Positions 1 through 10,150 of a stretch of DNA of 64,000 bases are shown here, piece by piece. Each line of letters begins with the position of its first letter. Positions within the stretch are counted from its first letter, which is position 1. The DNA comes from Pseudomonas sp. UMAB-08 (GTDB lineage: Bacteria > Pseudomonadota > Gammaproteobacteria > Pseudomonadales > Pseudomonadaceae). The stretch spans positions 124,001 through 188,000 of the forward strand of contig NZ_LT607414.1 in the NCBI RefSeq assembly GCF_900095225.1, in the 5' to 3' direction. A model generated the notes under the pieces. The model was not told where the DNA came from. It was given only the letters and a program-made list of their open reading frames with translations, and made no database searches. The position numbers and the translations under genes are program-made.

Positions 1-99
1 ATAACCCATTGATATATATCCTTAATTTTATAAATAACAGAAAACGTCAAATCAAACAAAACACATCAATATTCGAATACAACCTCATGATAAATAACA

Positions 100-1227
100 C
101 TAAAGACTTCTAGAGATAACCATTCTCTGAATATCACTGGTGCCTTCATAAATCTGACAGACACGGACGTCGCGGTAAATACGTTCCAGCGGAAAATCAC
201 TGAGGTAACCATAACCACCCAGTGTTTGCAGCGCGCTAGAGCACACTTTTTCGGCCATTTCCGAGGCGAACAGTTTGGCCATAGAGGCCTCAACCAGCGC
301 CGGTTTACCACTGTCACGCAGGGCCGCTGCGTAATGCACCATTTGCCGCGCAACCGCGATTGAGGTCGCCATGTCAGCCAGCCGGAACGCCACGGCCTGG
401 TGCTCGATCAGTGACTTGCCAAAACTTTCACGCTCCTTGGCGTAATCACGCGCGACTTCAAATGCCGCACGAGCCATGCCGACCGATTGCGATGCAATGC
501 CGACACGCCCGCCCTCGAGGTTGGCCAACGCGATTTTGTAGCCCTCACCTTCTTCGCCCAAACGCTGTTCGACCGGGACTTTAACGTCTTCAAACAGAAT
601 CTGGCAGGTGTCGGAGGCGTGCTGGCCGAGCTTGTCCTCGACCCGCGCAACTTTATAACCGGGCGAGTCGGTCGGCACGATAAAGGCGCTGATCCCACGT
701 TTCCCCGCACTGGGGTCGGTCACGGCGAACACGATCACCACCCCCGCGTTTTGCCCGGAGGTGATGAACTGCTTGCAGCCGTTGAGCACGTAATGATCGC
801 CTTCACGACGGGCGCGGGTGCGCAGGCTGCTGGCGTCGGAACCGGCCTGAGGCTCAGTCAGGGCAAAGGCCCCAAGCATGGCGCCGCTGGCCAGGGGTCG
901 AAGAAAGCGCTCTTTCTGCTGATCGTTGCCGAATTTGAGAATCGGCACACAACCCACCGAATTGTGCACGCTCATGATGGTCGAGCAGGCGCCATCGCCA
1001 GCCGCGATCTCTTCCAGAGCCATGGCGTAAGCCAGATAACCCGTATCGCAGCCACCCCATTGCTCAGGCACCAGCATGCCGAAGAAGCCCAGTTCAGCCA
1101 TCTCGCCGATGGCCTGCCGCGGGAACGAATGGTCGCGATCCCATTGCGCGGCGAACGGTCTGAGCCGCTCCTGGGCGAACTGACGGGCCGCGTCACTGAT
1201 CTGCTGTTGTTCTTCTGTGGGTAGCAT
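100..1227 (-). CDS. Acyl-CoA dehydrogenase, short/branched-chain type
   Basis: A 375-residue flavoprotein of the usual family length that introduces the alpha-beta double bond into an acyl-CoA and passes electrons to ETF. The N-terminal helical domain, the middle domain with the substrate and FAD segment [14 protein letters not shown], and the C-terminal helical domain are all present. The catalytic glutamate is visible in the C-terminal motif [20 protein letters not shown] lies just before the ATG. It is the last gene of a four-enzyme minus-strand operon (ligase, dehydrogenase, thiolase, this gene) with 21 bases to the thiolase. The nearest sets I recall, PA2552-PA2555 and PP_2213-2216, act on short or 2-methyl-branched acyl-CoAs, so that is the inferred substrate class. 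The exact substrate cannot be read from sequence. Confidence 0.92.
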   Translation of the reverse strand: MLPTEEQQQISDAARQFAQERLRPFAAQWDRDHSFPRQAIGEMAELGFFGMLVPEQWGGCDTGYLAYAMALEEIAAGDGACSTIMSVHNSVGCVPILKFGNDQQKERFLRPLASGAMLGAFALTEPQAGSDASSLRTRARREGDHYVLNGCKQFITSGQNAGVVIVFAVTDPSAGKRGISAFIVPTDSPGYKVARVEDKLGQHASDTCQILFEDVKVPVEQRLGEEGEGYKIALANLEGGRVGIASQSVGMARAAFEVARDYAKERESFGKSLIEHQAVAFRLADMATSIAVARQMVHYAAALRDSGKPALVEASMAKLFASEMAEKVCSSALQTLGGYGYLSDFPLERIYRDVRVCQIYEGTSDIQRMVISRSL

Positions 1228-1248
1228 GACTTTTCCTCGTTAACCGTC

Positions 1249-2439
1249 TCAGTACAGGCATTCGACCGCAATGGCTGTCGCTTCGCCGCCGCCAATGCAC
1301 ACGGCGGCGACGCCACGGCGCAGGCCTTTTTGACGCAGGGCCGACAGCAGCGTGACCAGAATCCGTGCCCCCGAGGCGCCAATTGGATGACCCAGGGCAC
1401 AGGCGCCACCATGGACGTTCACTTTGCTGTGGGGCAGTTCCAGCTTGCTCATGGTCACCAGCGCGACCACCGCGAACGCTTCATTGACTTCGAACAGGTC
1501 CACTTCGTCCAGCGACCAACCTGTCTTGCCCATCAGTTTTTTGATCGCGCCCACTGGCGCGGTCGGGAACAGCCCAGGCTCGTCAGCGAAAGCTGCATGG
1601 CCGCGGATCACCGCCAGCGGCTTGAGCCCACGTGTCAGTGCTTCTGATTGACGCATCAGCATCAGCGCCGCAGCACCGTCGGAGATCGAGCTGGAGTTGG
1701 CCGCCGTCACGGTGCCGCCTTCGCGGAATGCCGGTTTCAGGGTAGGAATTTTGTCCAACCGAGCCTTGGGCGGCTGTTCATCGTCGCTGATCAGGCGTTG
1801 CTCCTTGCCCACTGTGACCTGCACCGGGACGATTTCGGCCGCAAAACTGCCACTGCTGATCGCGTGTTGCGCCCGCGTCAGGGAATTAATGGCAAAGTCG
1901 TCCTGCGCTTCACGGCTAAAGCCATTGGTTTCGGCGCAGTCCTCGGCGAAAGTGCCCATTAGCCGGCCCTTGTCGTAGGCATCTTCGAGGCCATCAAGGA
2001 ACATGTGGTCGATCACCCGGCCATGCCCCATGCGATAGCCGCTGCGCGCCCGGTCCAGCAGATACGGTGAGTTGGACATGCTTTCCATGCCGCCAGCGAC
2101 CACGACTTTAGCGCTGCCGGCGAGCAGCAGGTCATGGGCCAGAATCGTCGCCTGCATGCCCGAGCCGCACATTTTGTTCAGCGTGGTGCACAGGGTCGAC
2201 TTACTCAGCCCCGCACCCAATGCCGCTTGCCGGGCAGGCGCCTGCCCCAGCCCTGCCGAGAGCACACAGCCAAACAGCACTTCTTCCACATCCTGCGGTG
2301 CAACGGCGGCGCGCTCAACGGCGGCACGAATGGCTGCCGCGCCCAATTGTGGCGCGGTCAGGCCTTTGAAATCGCCCTGAAAGGCACCCATTGGGGTGCG
2401 CACGGCACTGACGATAACAATTGGATCTTGAAGGGTCAT
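1249..2439 (-). CDS. Acetyl-CoA C-acyltransferase (thiolase)
   Basis: A 396-residue thiolase that cleaves 3-ketoacyl-CoA with CoA, the last step of beta-oxidation. The acyl-accepting cysteine is in NKMCGSGMQA. The C-terminal GGACALGHPIGASGAR carries the active-site histidine, and VCIGGGEATA carries the second cysteine. GAGGAGCTAGTT precedes the ATG. It sits between the short-chain dehydrogenase (14 bases upstream) and the acyl-CoA dehydrogenase. The missing enoyl-CoA hydratase would have to come from beyond the left edge or from a housekeeping Fad complex. It resembles the fadAx type of Pseudomonas from memory, so 2-methylacetoacetyl-CoA or acetoacetyl-CoA are plausible substrates, by inference only. 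Confidence 0.93.
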   Translation of the reverse strand: MTLQDPIVIVSAVRTPMGAFQGDFKGLTAPQLGAAAIRAAVERAAVAPQDVEEVLFGCVLSAGLGQAPARQAALGAGLSKSTLCTTLNKMCGSGMQATILAHDLLLAGSAKVVVAGGMESMSNSPYLLDRARSGYRMGHGRVIDHMFLDGLEDAYDKGRLMGTFAEDCAETNGFSREAQDDFAINSLTRAQHAISSGSFAAEIVPVQVTVGKEQRLISDDEQPPKARLDKIPTLKPAFREGGTVTAANSSSISDGAAALMLMRQSEALTRGLKPLAVIRGHAAFADEPGLFPTAPVGAIKKLMGKTGWSLDEVDLFEVNEAFAVVALVTMSKLELPHSKVNVHGGACALGHPIGASGARILVTLLSALRQKGLRRGVAAVCIGGGEATAIAVECLY

Positions 2440-2453
2440 AACTAGCTCCTCAG

Positions 2454-3221
2454 CTACTTGGCTGCCATACGCAAGGCACCGTCGAGACGGATCACCTCGC
2501 CATTGAGCATGCTGTTTTCAATAATATGCCGAACCAGCGCAGCGAACTCTTCGGGCTTGCCCAAACGCGGTGGAAACGGTACGCCCGCCGCCAGGGAATC
2601 ACGCACTTGCGGGGTCATACCAGCCATCATCGGCGTTTCGAAAATACCGGGGGCGATGGTCATCACGCGGATGCCGAAGCGCGCCAGTTCACGGGCGGCA
2701 GGCAAGGTCAGGCTGACGATGGCGCCCTTGGACGCGGCATAAGCGGCCTGACCAATCTGCCCGTCGTAGGCGGCCGCCGACGCGGTATTAATGATTACAC
2801 CGCGCTCGCCACCCTCACCCGCTTCAGTCTCAGCGATGGCCGCCGCCGCCAAGCGCAGCAGGTTGAAGCTGCCGATCAAGTTGACGCCGATCACCCGGCT
2901 GAAGCTGTCCAGCCCGTGCGGGCCATTTTTGCCAAGGATTTTTTCAGCGCCGACCACGCCGGCGCAATTGACCAGCCCGTGCAGCCCGCCAAAAGCTTCA
3001 ACCGCCGCATCAACAGCAGCTTGTGCAGGGGCTTCCTGGCTGACATCGGCGACTGACCAACGCGCCTGCGCGCCGAGTTTTTCAGCCTGAGCAGCCACGG
3101 CCTCTGCATTCATGTCCACCAACATGACCTTCGCACCCGCCGCGACCAGCATCTGCGCGGTGGCTGCACCGAGGCCAGAGGCGCCGCCACTGACCAGAAA
3201 CACCTTGTCTTGGATCTGCAT
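2454..3221 (-). CDS. SDR-family 3-hydroxyacyl-CoA dehydrogenase (HSD10-like)
   Basis: A 255-residue short-chain dehydrogenase expected to oxidise 3-hydroxyacyl-CoA (possibly 3-hydroxy-2-methylbutyryl-CoA) with NAD. The Rossmann motif GGASGLG is near residue 12, and the acidic LVDMN after beta-2 favours NAD over NADP. The active site has INTASAAA for the serine and YAASKGA for the Tyr-Lys pair. I use the ATG beginning MQIQDKVFL. The reading frame stays open for 57 codons upstream, but that extension runs into the ligase gene and lacks SDR character. It ends 14 bases before the thiolase and starts 13 bases after the ligase, so co-transcription is very likely. Confidence 0.92.
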   Translation of the reverse strand: MQIQDKVFLVSGGASGLGAATAQMLVAAGAKVMLVDMNAEAVAAQAEKLGAQARWSVADVSQEAPAQAAVDAAVEAFGGLHGLVNCAGVVGAEKILGKNGPHGLDSFSRVIGVNLIGSFNLLRLAAAAIAETEAGEGGERGVIINTASAAAYDGQIGQAAYAASKGAIVSLTLPAARELARFGIRVMTIAPGIFETPMMAGMTPQVRDSLAAGVPFPPRLGKPEEFAALVRHIIENSMLNGEVIRLDGALRMAAK

Positions 3222-3234
3222 AAAATTCCTTGAA

Positions 3235-4899
3235 TCACGCGGTATGAGGGGCGGCTTGATCCGCCTGGGCTTTGGCGATTTCCTGATTGCGCAAAATAAA
3301 GCGCTGGAGCTTGCCGCTTGGAGTTTTGGGCAGCTCGCTGACGAACTCGATTTCCCGCGGATAGGCATGCGCGGCCAGACGCTGGCGGACATACAGACGC
3401 AGTTCTTCGGCCAGCTGCGGATCGGCGCGGTAGTGCTGAGTCAGCACGACAAAGGCTTTGACCAGCTCTGTGCGCTCTGGGTCCGGCTTGCCGATGACCG
3501 CCGCCTCCATCACGGCTGGATGCTCAATCAGCGCGCTTTCGACATCGAAAGGACCCACCCGGTAGCCGGAAGTCGTGATCACATCATCACTGCGACCGAC
3601 GAAGCTGATGCTGCCATCATCGTTCAACTCCACGGTGTCGCCGCTCAAGTAGTACTTGCCAACGAAAGCGCTGGTTTTCATGCCCTTGTAACCGTCGAAC
3701 CAGCACAGCGGCGATTGCTCGCGATCAACAGCGAGAATCCCCGGTTGCCCGGCAGGCAGTTCTTCACCGTCTTCGCCCACCACCACAATCCGATGCCCCG
3801 GCACCGCAAAGCCTGCCGAGCCCATTCTTACCGGGTGTTCCAGGCCGTGATGATTGCACAGCACCATGCCCAGCTCGGTCTGCCCGTAATGGTCATGAAT
3901 GGTGACCTCGAGGTTTTCGGCAAACCAGCGGATCACTTCAGGGTTGAGCGGTTCCCCGGCGCTGCTCACCACGCGCAACTGGCCCTTGATCGGTTTGGCG
4001 AATTCGGCACCGGCACTGATCAACAGACGAAACGCAGTGGGTGAGCCCGCGAGGTTGGTAATCCCGTATTTACGGATGATCTGGCAGGTGCTTTGGACCG
4101 TAAACGGACCATCATAGAAGGTTGTCGGATGACCCAACGCCAACGGACCGATGACGGCGTAATAGAGGCCATAAGCCCAACCCGGGTCGGCCACGTTCCA
4201 GAACGCATCTTCCGGGCGCAGGTCGATGGCATCGCGCATGTACCCCTGAAACGCAACAATTGCCCGCAAGGGTACCGCCAGCGGTTTCGCCGGACCGGTA
4301 GTGCCCGAGGTGCACATCAGCAGGAACGGTGCATCCGCGGGCAGTATCACTGGCTCGCACGCCGCAGGATGGCGCTCCACTTCGGCCCAGAAACTGAAAT
4401 CACCCCGTACGATGCCCTCACCCTTGGCGCCACCCACGGTGACGATTAACGGGCAATTTGGCACATCCGTCAGTTTGTGACGGTTATCGCCGTCAGTGAC
4501 CACCAGCGCGGCGCCCGAGCAGTGCAGGCGATGTTCGATAGCTTTGGGACCAAAGGCCGTGAACATCGGCTGATACACCGCACCGACCCGCCAGGTGCCC
4601 AGCACCGCGATCAGCAACTCGACCGTACGCGGCAATAAGCCGGCGACGGTATCGCCAGGCTTTACGCCCTGGGCCTTGAGGAAGTTGGCGAAACGTCCGG
4701 CTTTTTCCTGTAGTTCAGTGAAGGTATACGTCGCGCTGGCACCTTGGCGACCTTCCCAGAACAACGCGATGCGCCCAGGCAAGGCATGACGATCACAGCA
4801 CTCAACGCAGGCATTGAGCCCCGTCAACTCGCCCTGGAGCGTGGCATTGCAAGTAGCTTGATAATCGAATGTGTTGGCAGCGTGTGTGTATTCGCGCAT
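3235..4899 (-). CDS. AMP-dependent acyl-CoA synthetase
   Basis: A 554-residue ANL-family ligase that activates a free carboxylic acid to its acyl-CoA through an acyl-adenylate. The phosphate-binding loop [11 protein letters not shown], the adenine motif [10 protein letters not shown], the hinge region [12 protein letters not shown] and the catalytic C-terminal lysine in [10 protein letters not shown] are all present, so it should be active. The start follows GAGGATGAA directly upstream. It is the first enzyme gene of the beta-oxidation operon and feeds the downstream dehydrogenase, SDR and thiolase. The acetyl-CoA/propionyl-CoA synthetase-like features suggest short or medium-chain acids, but chain length is not readable here. 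Confidence 0.92.
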   Translation of the reverse strand: MREYTHAANTFDYQATCNATLQGELTGLNACVECCDRHALPGRIALFWEGRQGASATYTFTELQEKAGRFANFLKAQGVKPGDTVAGLLPRTVELLIAVLGTWRVGAVYQPMFTAFGPKAIEHRLHCSGAALVVTDGDNRHKLTDVPNCPLIVTVGGAKGEGIVRGDFSFWAEVERHPAACEPVILPADAPFLLMCTSGTTGPAKPLAVPLRAIVAFQGYMRDAIDLRPEDAFWNVADPGWAYGLYYAVIGPLALGHPTTFYDGPFTVQSTCQIIRKYGITNLAGSPTAFRLLISAGAEFAKPIKGQLRVVSSAGEPLNPEVIRWFAENLEVTIHDHYGQTELGMVLCNHHGLEHPVRMGSAGFAVPGHRIVVVGEDGEELPAGQPGILAVDREQSPLCWFDGYKGMKTSAFVGKYYLSGDTVELNDDGSISFVGRSDDVITTSGYRVGPFDVESALIEHPAVMEAAVIGKPDPERTELVKAFVVLTQHYRADPQLAEELRLYVRQRLAAHAYPREIEFVSELPKTPSGKLQRFILRNQEIAKAQADQAAPHTA

Positions 4900-5051
4900 T
4901 TCATCCTCGGTTTTTTATTCTTGGAACCGTAAGAAAAGTCGCAAGAATAGTCACCCCGAGGGCGCGCACGGACAATGGTCAAAGCTTTCAAGTTGTGTGA
5001 CTGGTTTGGCCAATGCGAAACGCATGACGACGTGCGCCTGGCATCCCTGGC

Positions 5052-6062
5052 TCACATCCCCAGAATCAAACTCCGATAATGCCCCGGATTCGAACCTGAC
5101 CATTTGCGAAACGCCTTGTAGAACGAACTGGTGTCAGCAAACCCCAGACGCTCGGCGATTTCGGCGAAACTGACCTCGGCGTCGGCCAGCCAGACAATCG
5201 CCAGCTCCTTGCGCACACTGTCTTTGATGGCCTGATAGGTCTGGCCTTCTTCAGCCAAACGCCGCCGCAGGGTCGATGCCGACATGCACAACGTCTGGGC
5301 CAGGGTCTCGGTTTCCGGCCAGCGCTCGGCGGGCAGCAGGCGCAAATCGTTTTTGATCCGGCTGGCGAAGCTTTCCGGGTCGCGGTATTTCACCAGGATA
5401 TTGGCCGGGGCGCGGGCCAAGAATCGCTTGAGCTCTTCGGCACTGCGTTTAATCGGCAGGTCCAGGCAGTCAGCTGCGAAAATCATCCGAGTCCTGGGCC
5501 GGTCAAAGCGCAGGTTTTCGGAAAACATCACATTGTAATCTTCGCAGAAGTCCGGTTCCGCACAGCGCAACTCAATGGCCAGAATAGGAATCCGTCGCCC
5601 CGCCAGCCAACAGGCAACGCCGTGGACGATCATCCAGTAGGTGAAATACGTAAACGCCCGCTTCGGTGGCCCGTCGTGCTCGTCCAGGACAATTTCCGCG
5701 AGGCTCTGCTGGCGCACCAATCCCGCCTGCAAGTCCTCCAACATCAAGGACAGAAAGCTCAAGCCCGACTCCAGCCCCGCCGCCACCGTCAACTGAGCCA
5801 TGGACGAGCGACACAGAAACTCAAGACTGCCCGACTTCAGGCGCCGTGGGTCCATGCCGAAAAACTCATCGTCCAGACGCCGCGCCAGCAAGCGCCACAA
5901 CCGTGCATACGCCGTCGCCGGGACCCGAGCATTGGCTTGTCCAAGCAACGCGGGTGCAATCCCGACCTTGCTCAACACCTCATCGGTGGCGGCCCCTGGC
6001 GCACAACTCTGCAACAGCGCTTCGCGCACCAGTTGCATGGAGATGGTGTCTTTTTCCGACAT
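5052..6062 (-). CDS. AraC-family transcriptional regulator
   Basis: A 336-residue regulator with an N-terminal effector domain of the arabinose-binding type (residues about 20-200) and a C-terminal AraC double helix-turn-helix. The recognition segment SFAEIAERLGFADTSSFYKAFRKW is classical. The start chosen is the ATG of MSEKDTIS; the frame stays open 96 codons further upstream, but those residues are Arg/Ala-rich and unlike the family. It lies 152 bases upstream of the acyl-CoA ligase on the same strand, so it probably regulates the beta-oxidation operon. The effector is likely a pathway acid or CoA ester, by inference. Confidence 0.9.
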   Translation of the reverse strand: MSEKDTISMQLVREALLQSCAPGAATDEVLSKVGIAPALLGQANARVPATAYARLWRLLARRLDDEFFGMDPRRLKSGSLEFLCRSSMAQLTVAAGLESGLSFLSLMLEDLQAGLVRQQSLAEIVLDEHDGPPKRAFTYFTYWMIVHGVACWLAGRRIPILAIELRCAEPDFCEDYNVMFSENLRFDRPRTRMIFAADCLDLPIKRSAEELKRFLARAPANILVKYRDPESFASRIKNDLRLLPAERWPETETLAQTLCMSASTLRRRLAEEGQTYQAIKDSVRKELAIVWLADAEVSFAEIAERLGFADTSSFYKAFRKWSGSNPGHYRSLILGM

Positions 6063-6297
6063 GAATGATTGCCTGTCCTTGCGAGCCGTTCCTGGACACT
6101 CCGGGGTGTTTACGGCTTTACTGCCGGTCATCTTAGGGGCCGACGCACAAAAAGCCAGCTCAAGGTGTTGCGGGGCTCGGAGCCGCCAGCGTAAAACGAA
6201 CCTCTGCCCCCTTGCGCGGTCGCACAGTTGAGCCGTCAGCTTGCAAAGGACGCGTTCAACGACTTGCCATTGTGCCTTGCCAACTGGAGCGTCACTG

Positions 6298-6777
6298 ATG
6301 CCGTTACGCCTGATCCGCGCCCTGCTCACTTCGCTGTTGATTCTGGCCATAAGCGCCTGCGCGCTGTTCCCTCACCGCGACCCGCTAAACATCAACGTAG
6401 TCGGGATTGAACCGCTGCAAGGTCAGGATCTGGAACTGCGCTTTGCGGTCAAACTTCGTCTGCAAAACCCTAACGCCGAGGTGATCAATTACAACGGTGT
6501 CGCCCTGCAACTGGACATCAACGACCGGCAACTGGCCTCTGGGGTCAGCGATCAGCAAGGTTCCATACCGGGCTTCTCCGAAACCGTGCTGGTGGTGCCC
6601 GTCAGTGTGTCAGCCTTCGCGGCCCTGCGTCAGGCGCTGGGGCTGACACAAACCCAGACCCTGGATAACCTGCCCTACGTACTGCACGGCAAACTGGCGG
6701 GCGGCCTGTTTGGTACGATGCGTTTCAGCGACAGCGGCACCCTGAGCCTGCCTCCGTCGGTCTACGGCAACTGGTGA
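6298..6777 (+). CDS. LEA type 2 family lipoprotein
   Basis: A 159-residue secreted protein with a type II signal peptide: positively charged start (MPLRLIRA), hydrophobic core, and lipobox LAISAC giving Cys near residue 20. The mature part (DPLNINVVGIEPLQGQDLELRFAVKL and following) fits the single beta-sandwich LEA2 (water stress and hypersensitive response) domain. I chose the ATG directly before the signal peptide; the frame is open 19 codons upstream with no signal character. Its stop abuts the convergent nitrilase gene. The role is unknown beyond an outer-envelope lipoprotein, although LEA2 proteins are associated with desiccation. Confidence 0.82.
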   Translation: MPLRLIRALLTSLLILAISACALFPHRDPLNINVVGIEPLQGQDLELRFAVKLRLQNPNAEVINYNGVALQLDINDRQLASGVSDQQGSIPGFSETVLVVPVSVSAFAALRQALGLTQTQTLDNLPYVLHGKLAGGLFGTMRFSDSGTLSLPPSVYGNW

Positions 6778-7704
6778 TTATTCATTAATAAAGCGCACGC
6801 CGGCCTTGACCCGCTCATCCACCACCAGCTCAAACACATCCGGCCGTGAATAGTGACCGACGACGTCGAAGTCATAACGCGCTCGAACCAGTTCGTCCGT
6901 ATCAATTTCCGCCGTCAACAGCCCCGTTCCACCCACCATCGGCCCGGCCAGCACCTCTCCCAGCGGGCCAACGATCACGCTGCCGCCGTTGATCAACGGG
7001 CGTTCGGCGGGCCAGTTCGGCACGTCAATGCCCAACGCCTGCGGCGAGGCCTGAACCTGGCAGGCGCCGATCACGAAGCAACGGCCTTCGTGGGCGATAT
7101 GGCGCATTGAGCACTGCCAGATATCCCGCTCGTCTACTGTCGGCGCACACCATATCTGCACCCCTTTGGCGTACATGGCCGTGCGCAATAACGGCATGTG
7201 GTTTTCCCAGCAGACCGCTGCGCCTATACGTCCGGCTTTTGCGTCGATCACCGGCAGGGTCGAGCCATCACCCTTACCCCAGATCAGCCGTTCAGTGCCG
7301 GTGGGCATCAGCTTTCGGTGCTTGGCGACCAGTCCACCTTCCGGTTCGAAGAACAACACCGCGCAGTACAGCGTGCTGCCGGCACGCTCGATCACGCCGA
7401 GCACCAGACTGGCACCACAGCGGGCCGACAGCTGGGCAAGCGCTTGCGTTTCTGCGCCGGGCACATCAATGGCGTTGGCGAAATAACGGGCGAAAGCTTC
7501 GCGGCCTTCCGGCAATCGATAGCCTAACTGCGTGCCGAAGGCTTCTCCTTTGGGGTAGCCGCCCAGCAGCGCTTCGGGCATGACCACAACGCGAGCGCCC
7601 GATTCGACGATGGCTTCTTCGTAGGAAAGTATCTGCGCGAGGGTATCGGCCTTGCCGCTCGGCAGCGAACCTGTTTGCAACGCGGCAACAATGGACGTGG
7701 GCAT
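6778..7704 (-). CDS. Nitrilase / carbon-nitrogen hydrolase
   Basis: A 308-residue nitrilase-superfamily enzyme. The Glu-Lys-Cys triad is visible as E44 ([14 protein letters not shown]), K131 ([13 protein letters not shown]) and C165 ([14 protein letters not shown]). The last motif, with CWEN and the following H-M-P, is typical of true branch-1 nitrilases (nitrile to acid plus ammonia) rather than amidases. CAGGAG lies eight bases before the chosen ATG; 18 further in-frame codons upstream lack such a site. It is divergent from a LysR gene with 83 bases between the chosen starts, which suggests the LysR protein controls it. The nitrile substrate is not readable. Confidence 0.9.
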   Translation of the reverse strand: MPTSIVAALQTGSLPSGKADTLAQILSYEEAIVESGARVVVMPEALLGGYPKGEAFGTQLGYRLPEGREAFARYFANAIDVPGAETQALAQLSARCGASLVLGVIERAGSTLYCAVLFFEPEGGLVAKHRKLMPTGTERLIWGKGDGSTLPVIDAKAGRIGAAVCWENHMPLLRTAMYAKGVQIWCAPTVDERDIWQCSMRHIAHEGRCFVIGACQVQASPQALGIDVPNWPAERPLINGGSVIVGPLGEVLAGPMVGGTGLLTAEIDTDELVRARYDFDVVGHYSRPDVFELVVDERVKAGVRFINE

Positions 7705-7787
7705 TTCAGCGACTCCTGATGCGGGGGTATTGCGTATTGTCATGGAGCGCCAGATCATGAATAAAGCCCACTTCAGTGCTGAATGAT

Positions 7788-8693
7788 ATGAGCCAAATGA
7801 ATATCGCCAACATGGACTTGAACCTGCTCAAGGTCTTCGAAGCCCTGCACGATGAAGCCAGTGCCAGTCGCGCGGCCTTGCGCCTGGGGGTCACTCAATC
7901 GGCTGTCAGTGCTGCGCTACGGCGCCTGCGCGAGCTGTATGGCGATCAACTGTTTGTCCGCACGGGTCGCGGGCTGGCACCGACATTGCGCGCAGACCAG
8001 CTGAAACCGGTGATCACCGACGCGTTGAATAAATGCCGACAGAGCCTGGCGATGGTCGACCCCCTGCAGAATGACTACGAGGGCCGCTCGGTGGCGGTCG
8101 GTTTGTCTGATGATTTCGAAATCGCATTGGGGCGACGGCTAATGGCACTGATTGAAACCCGAGCGCCGAAACTGCGCTTGATATTTCGCCAGACCCACAG
8201 CCAGATCGTCGCCCGCGCGCTGATGGAGCGCACTATCGACCTGGCGATTGCATCAGGTGGTTTTGCTGATCGGTTGCTAAGCCGCCACGTGTTGGGCGAA
8301 GGCGGTTATCTGTGCCTGGTCGACCCCGCCAGCTTGCGCGAGGGGCAACACGACCTGACGCTGAAGGCGTTTGTCGAACGCGAACACATTCTGATCTCGT
8401 CGGGCGGCTTCATCGGGATCGTCGATGAAAGCCTGGCAAACCTGGGCCTGACTCGCAAGGTGTGCGCCTCGACGACCCACTTCGCCGCACTGCCTTACCT
8501 GCTCAAAGGCACCAACGCGTTGGCAACTGTGCCCAGCCACGCCGCCGAGGCCATTGCAACATTGACCGGCCTGGCATTGCTGCCCTGCCCGCTGCCCCTG
8601 CCGCGTTATCCGATCGAACTCGGCTGGCGCACCAGCGCCCTGCTAGACCCCGCAGTCATCAAGGTCAGGGACGCAATCGCCGAGCTATTTTGA
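7788..8693 (+). CDS. LysR-family transcriptional regulator
   Basis: A 301-residue LysR regulator. The N-terminal winged helix contains [21 protein letters not shown] and the recognition helix [16 protein letters not shown], followed by a periplasmic-binding-protein-like effector domain (residues about 95-295). Several starts are possible: GTG at 7776 or ATG at 7788. Neither has a clear Shine-Dalgarno site, and I use the ATG. It is divergent from the nitrilase gene, the usual arrangement for a LysR activator and its target. It resembles the NodD/SyrM-like subgroup starting MDLNLL; the effector is unknown. Confidence 0.88.
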   Translation: MSQMNIANMDLNLLKVFEALHDEASASRAALRLGVTQSAVSAALRRLRELYGDQLFVRTGRGLAPTLRADQLKPVITDALNKCRQSLAMVDPLQNDYEGRSVAVGLSDDFEIALGRRLMALIETRAPKLRLIFRQTHSQIVARALMERTIDLAIASGGFADRLLSRHVLGEGGYLCLVDPASLREGQHDLTLKAFVEREHILISSGGFIGIVDESLANLGLTRKVCASTTHFAALPYLLKGTNALATVPSHAAEAIATLTGLALLPCPLPLPRYPIELGWRTSALLDPAVIKVRDAIAELF

Positions 8694-8711
8694 AGCAGCC
8701 TCAGCCGGTAT

Positions 8712-8966
8712 CTACTTGGCGGCCGCCATCAAACGATTTATTTCACTGCGTACCATGTTCGCGTATTCAGGCGGGGACATGCCGTCGAGTTCCGAACGAA
8801 CCCATTCGGCCCATTTACCTTTGCGCTTGGATTTTTCACCCACCAGTCGGCCAGCATCGCCTTTGGCCTTGCCCAAATTGTTTTGCCAGAGATCGAACAG
8901 TCTGGATTTTTCATCTTCAAGCGCTGCGCGCTCAGCGACGGGCCGGTTGGCCAGGTTGAAGCTCAT
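8712..8966 (-). CDS. Small conserved hypothetical protein
   Basis: An 84-residue, charged, soluble protein with no signal peptide or membrane segment. It is rich in Lys/Glu and Trp (for example LFDLWQNNLGKAKGD and KGKWAEWVRSELDG), suggesting a compact helical fold. The start MSFNLANRP is preceded by AGGTGATCTGT. It lies convergent to the LysR gene, 18 bases apart. I do not recognise a named family and give no function. Confidence 0.65.
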   Translation of the reverse strand: MSFNLANRPVAERAALEDEKSRLFDLWQNNLGKAKGDAGRLVGEKSKRKGKWAEWVRSELDGMSPPEYANMVRSEINRLMAAAK

Positions 8967-9132
8967 ACAGATCACCTGTGGCTAAAAATCGACTGTATCT
9001 TACACTGCTGTGGGAAGTTTCTGACCCGGTAATGTTTGTCGACTTAGCCGATGAACGCGAAAAAGACTGCAACTTTTCCGCCAGTCAGAGACTCCATTGC
9101 TCACTGTTGTCATCAATTGAAAGGAAGAAACC

Positions 9133-9453
9133 ATGGCCCGTAAAACCGCCGTTCAAAACGCCGCCGAGCAAATCAAGGATCAGGCATTCAGTGAATTGCA
9201 GGCGCTGATAGAAGAATCAGACAAATTGCTCAAGGACAGCGCTACGCTGGTAGGCGACGACGCTGAAACACTGCGTGCACAGCTGAGCCTGAAGCTTAAA
9301 CAGGCCCTGAATGCAGTCTCCAACGTGCGTGAGCGCACCAAACCCGTGGTCGACGCCACCGAACACTACATCGGTGGTCACCCATGGCAGACCGTCGCCC
9401 TCTCTGCCGGGCTGGGCCTGGTAGTGGGCTTGCTGCTTGGGCGTCGTTCTTGA
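9133..9453 (+). CDS. DUF883 (ElaB/YqjD-like) membrane-anchored protein
   Basis: A 106-residue protein of the ElaB/YgaM/YqjD family. Residues 1-75 are amphipathic helix with heptad-like Leu/Ala spacing, and the C terminus carries the diagnostic GGHPWQTVALSAGLG glycine-rich transmembrane segment ending in GRRS. E. coli members sit in the inner membrane and bind ribosomes or resist stress in stationary phase; the same is inferred here. GAAAGGAAGAAACC precedes the ATG. It stands alone, convergent with the next gene across a perfect palindrome. Confidence 0.9.
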   Translation: MARKTAVQNAAEQIKDQAFSELQALIEESDKLLKDSATLVGDDAETLRAQLSLKLKQALNAVSNVRERTKPVVDATEHYIGGHPWQTVALSAGLGLVVGLLLGRRS

Positions 9454-9502
9454 TCTGAAACCGGGTACAAGCCTGCTTGACGGGAGACTCTGCCCCGTCT
9501 TC

Positions 9503-9528
9503 CTACGCAGCGCGATCGCGCTGCGTAG
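9503..9528. repeat. Perfect 26-bp intergenic palindrome
   Basis: The two 13-base arms (left arm CTACGCAGCGCGA) are exactly self-complementary with no loop, and the centre is GCGATCGC. It lies in the 94-base gap between the convergent DUF883 gene and the hypothetical gene that ends at 9548. It may form a strong cruciform or hairpin and act as a two-way transcription stop, though no T-tract follows on either side. Confidence 0.75.
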
Positions 9529-9547
9529 AGGGCAGCACCCATTTGCA

Positions 9548-10042
9548 TTAAGCCGGGTGCTGAGGGACCAGCGTCTGTAGCTGTTTGGCAAAGCCATCCG
9601 CTGTGAACGGAAGGTTTTCCGATTCCTTAACGCCGATGCGTTTGTTCATCATCCACTGCTCCGCAGGTGGGGCCAGGGTCAGGGAGATCTGTTCCTGAGC
9701 ATGCACACTGAGGCCGCTCGCGGCAATCGAAACCTGGCCCTTGGATCCCATGGCATCGGGTACAAATACCACCTGACGGGACGCGAATGACAGCGTCATC
9801 CGTTGCGTGCGGAATGGCGAATTCTCGTCCGGATAGCCCTTGCTTTGCGCAAGGTGCGGCTCGTATTCGAACACCATCTGCCCGCTGTTTTTGAGCGGAG
9901 CCATCCAGCCCTCAATCTGTTCGTACAGCTTGAGAATGCTCGATTCCCAATGTGCCAGATCAGCGTGGAACTGCTGATGCTTGTGTTCTTCATTGCGTTG
10001 ATTGGCGCTCAACAACTCGCCTAACCGCTGTACTTCGTCCAT
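9548..10042 (-). CDS. Hypothetical protein, coiled-coil N terminus
   Basis: A 164-residue soluble protein. Residues 1-50 (MDEVQRLGELLSANQ onward) are rich in Glu, Gln and His and look helical or coiled. The rest is beta-rich, including FRTQRMTLSFASRQVVFVPD. No signal peptide, membrane segment or catalytic motif is seen. GGAGGGG lies five bases before the ATG, so it is very likely translated. I do not recognise the family. It is flanked by DUF883 and SPOR genes, neither of which suggests a role. Confidence 0.68.
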   Translation of the reverse strand: MDEVQRLGELLSANQRNEEHKHQQFHADLAHWESSILKLYEQIEGWMAPLKNSGQMVFEYEPHLAQSKGYPDENSPFRTQRMTLSFASRQVVFVPDAMGSKGQVSIAASGLSVHAQEQISLTLAPPAEQWMMNKRIGVKESENLPFTADGFAKQLQTLVPQHPA

Positions 10043-10150
10043 AAAACCCCTCCATTATTTATCAGTACATCGAACCGAGGGTCATAACACACCCCGTGCC
10101 GGGTGTCGCGCTGTAGCTGCTCGGCAGCGGATTCGCCGCCGTCCACAGGC

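Noticed and set aside
487..1224. 245-codon plus frame opposite the acyl-CoA dehydrogenase gene
   Set aside because: It has no recognisable domain and lies wholly within a well-supported gene on the other strand.
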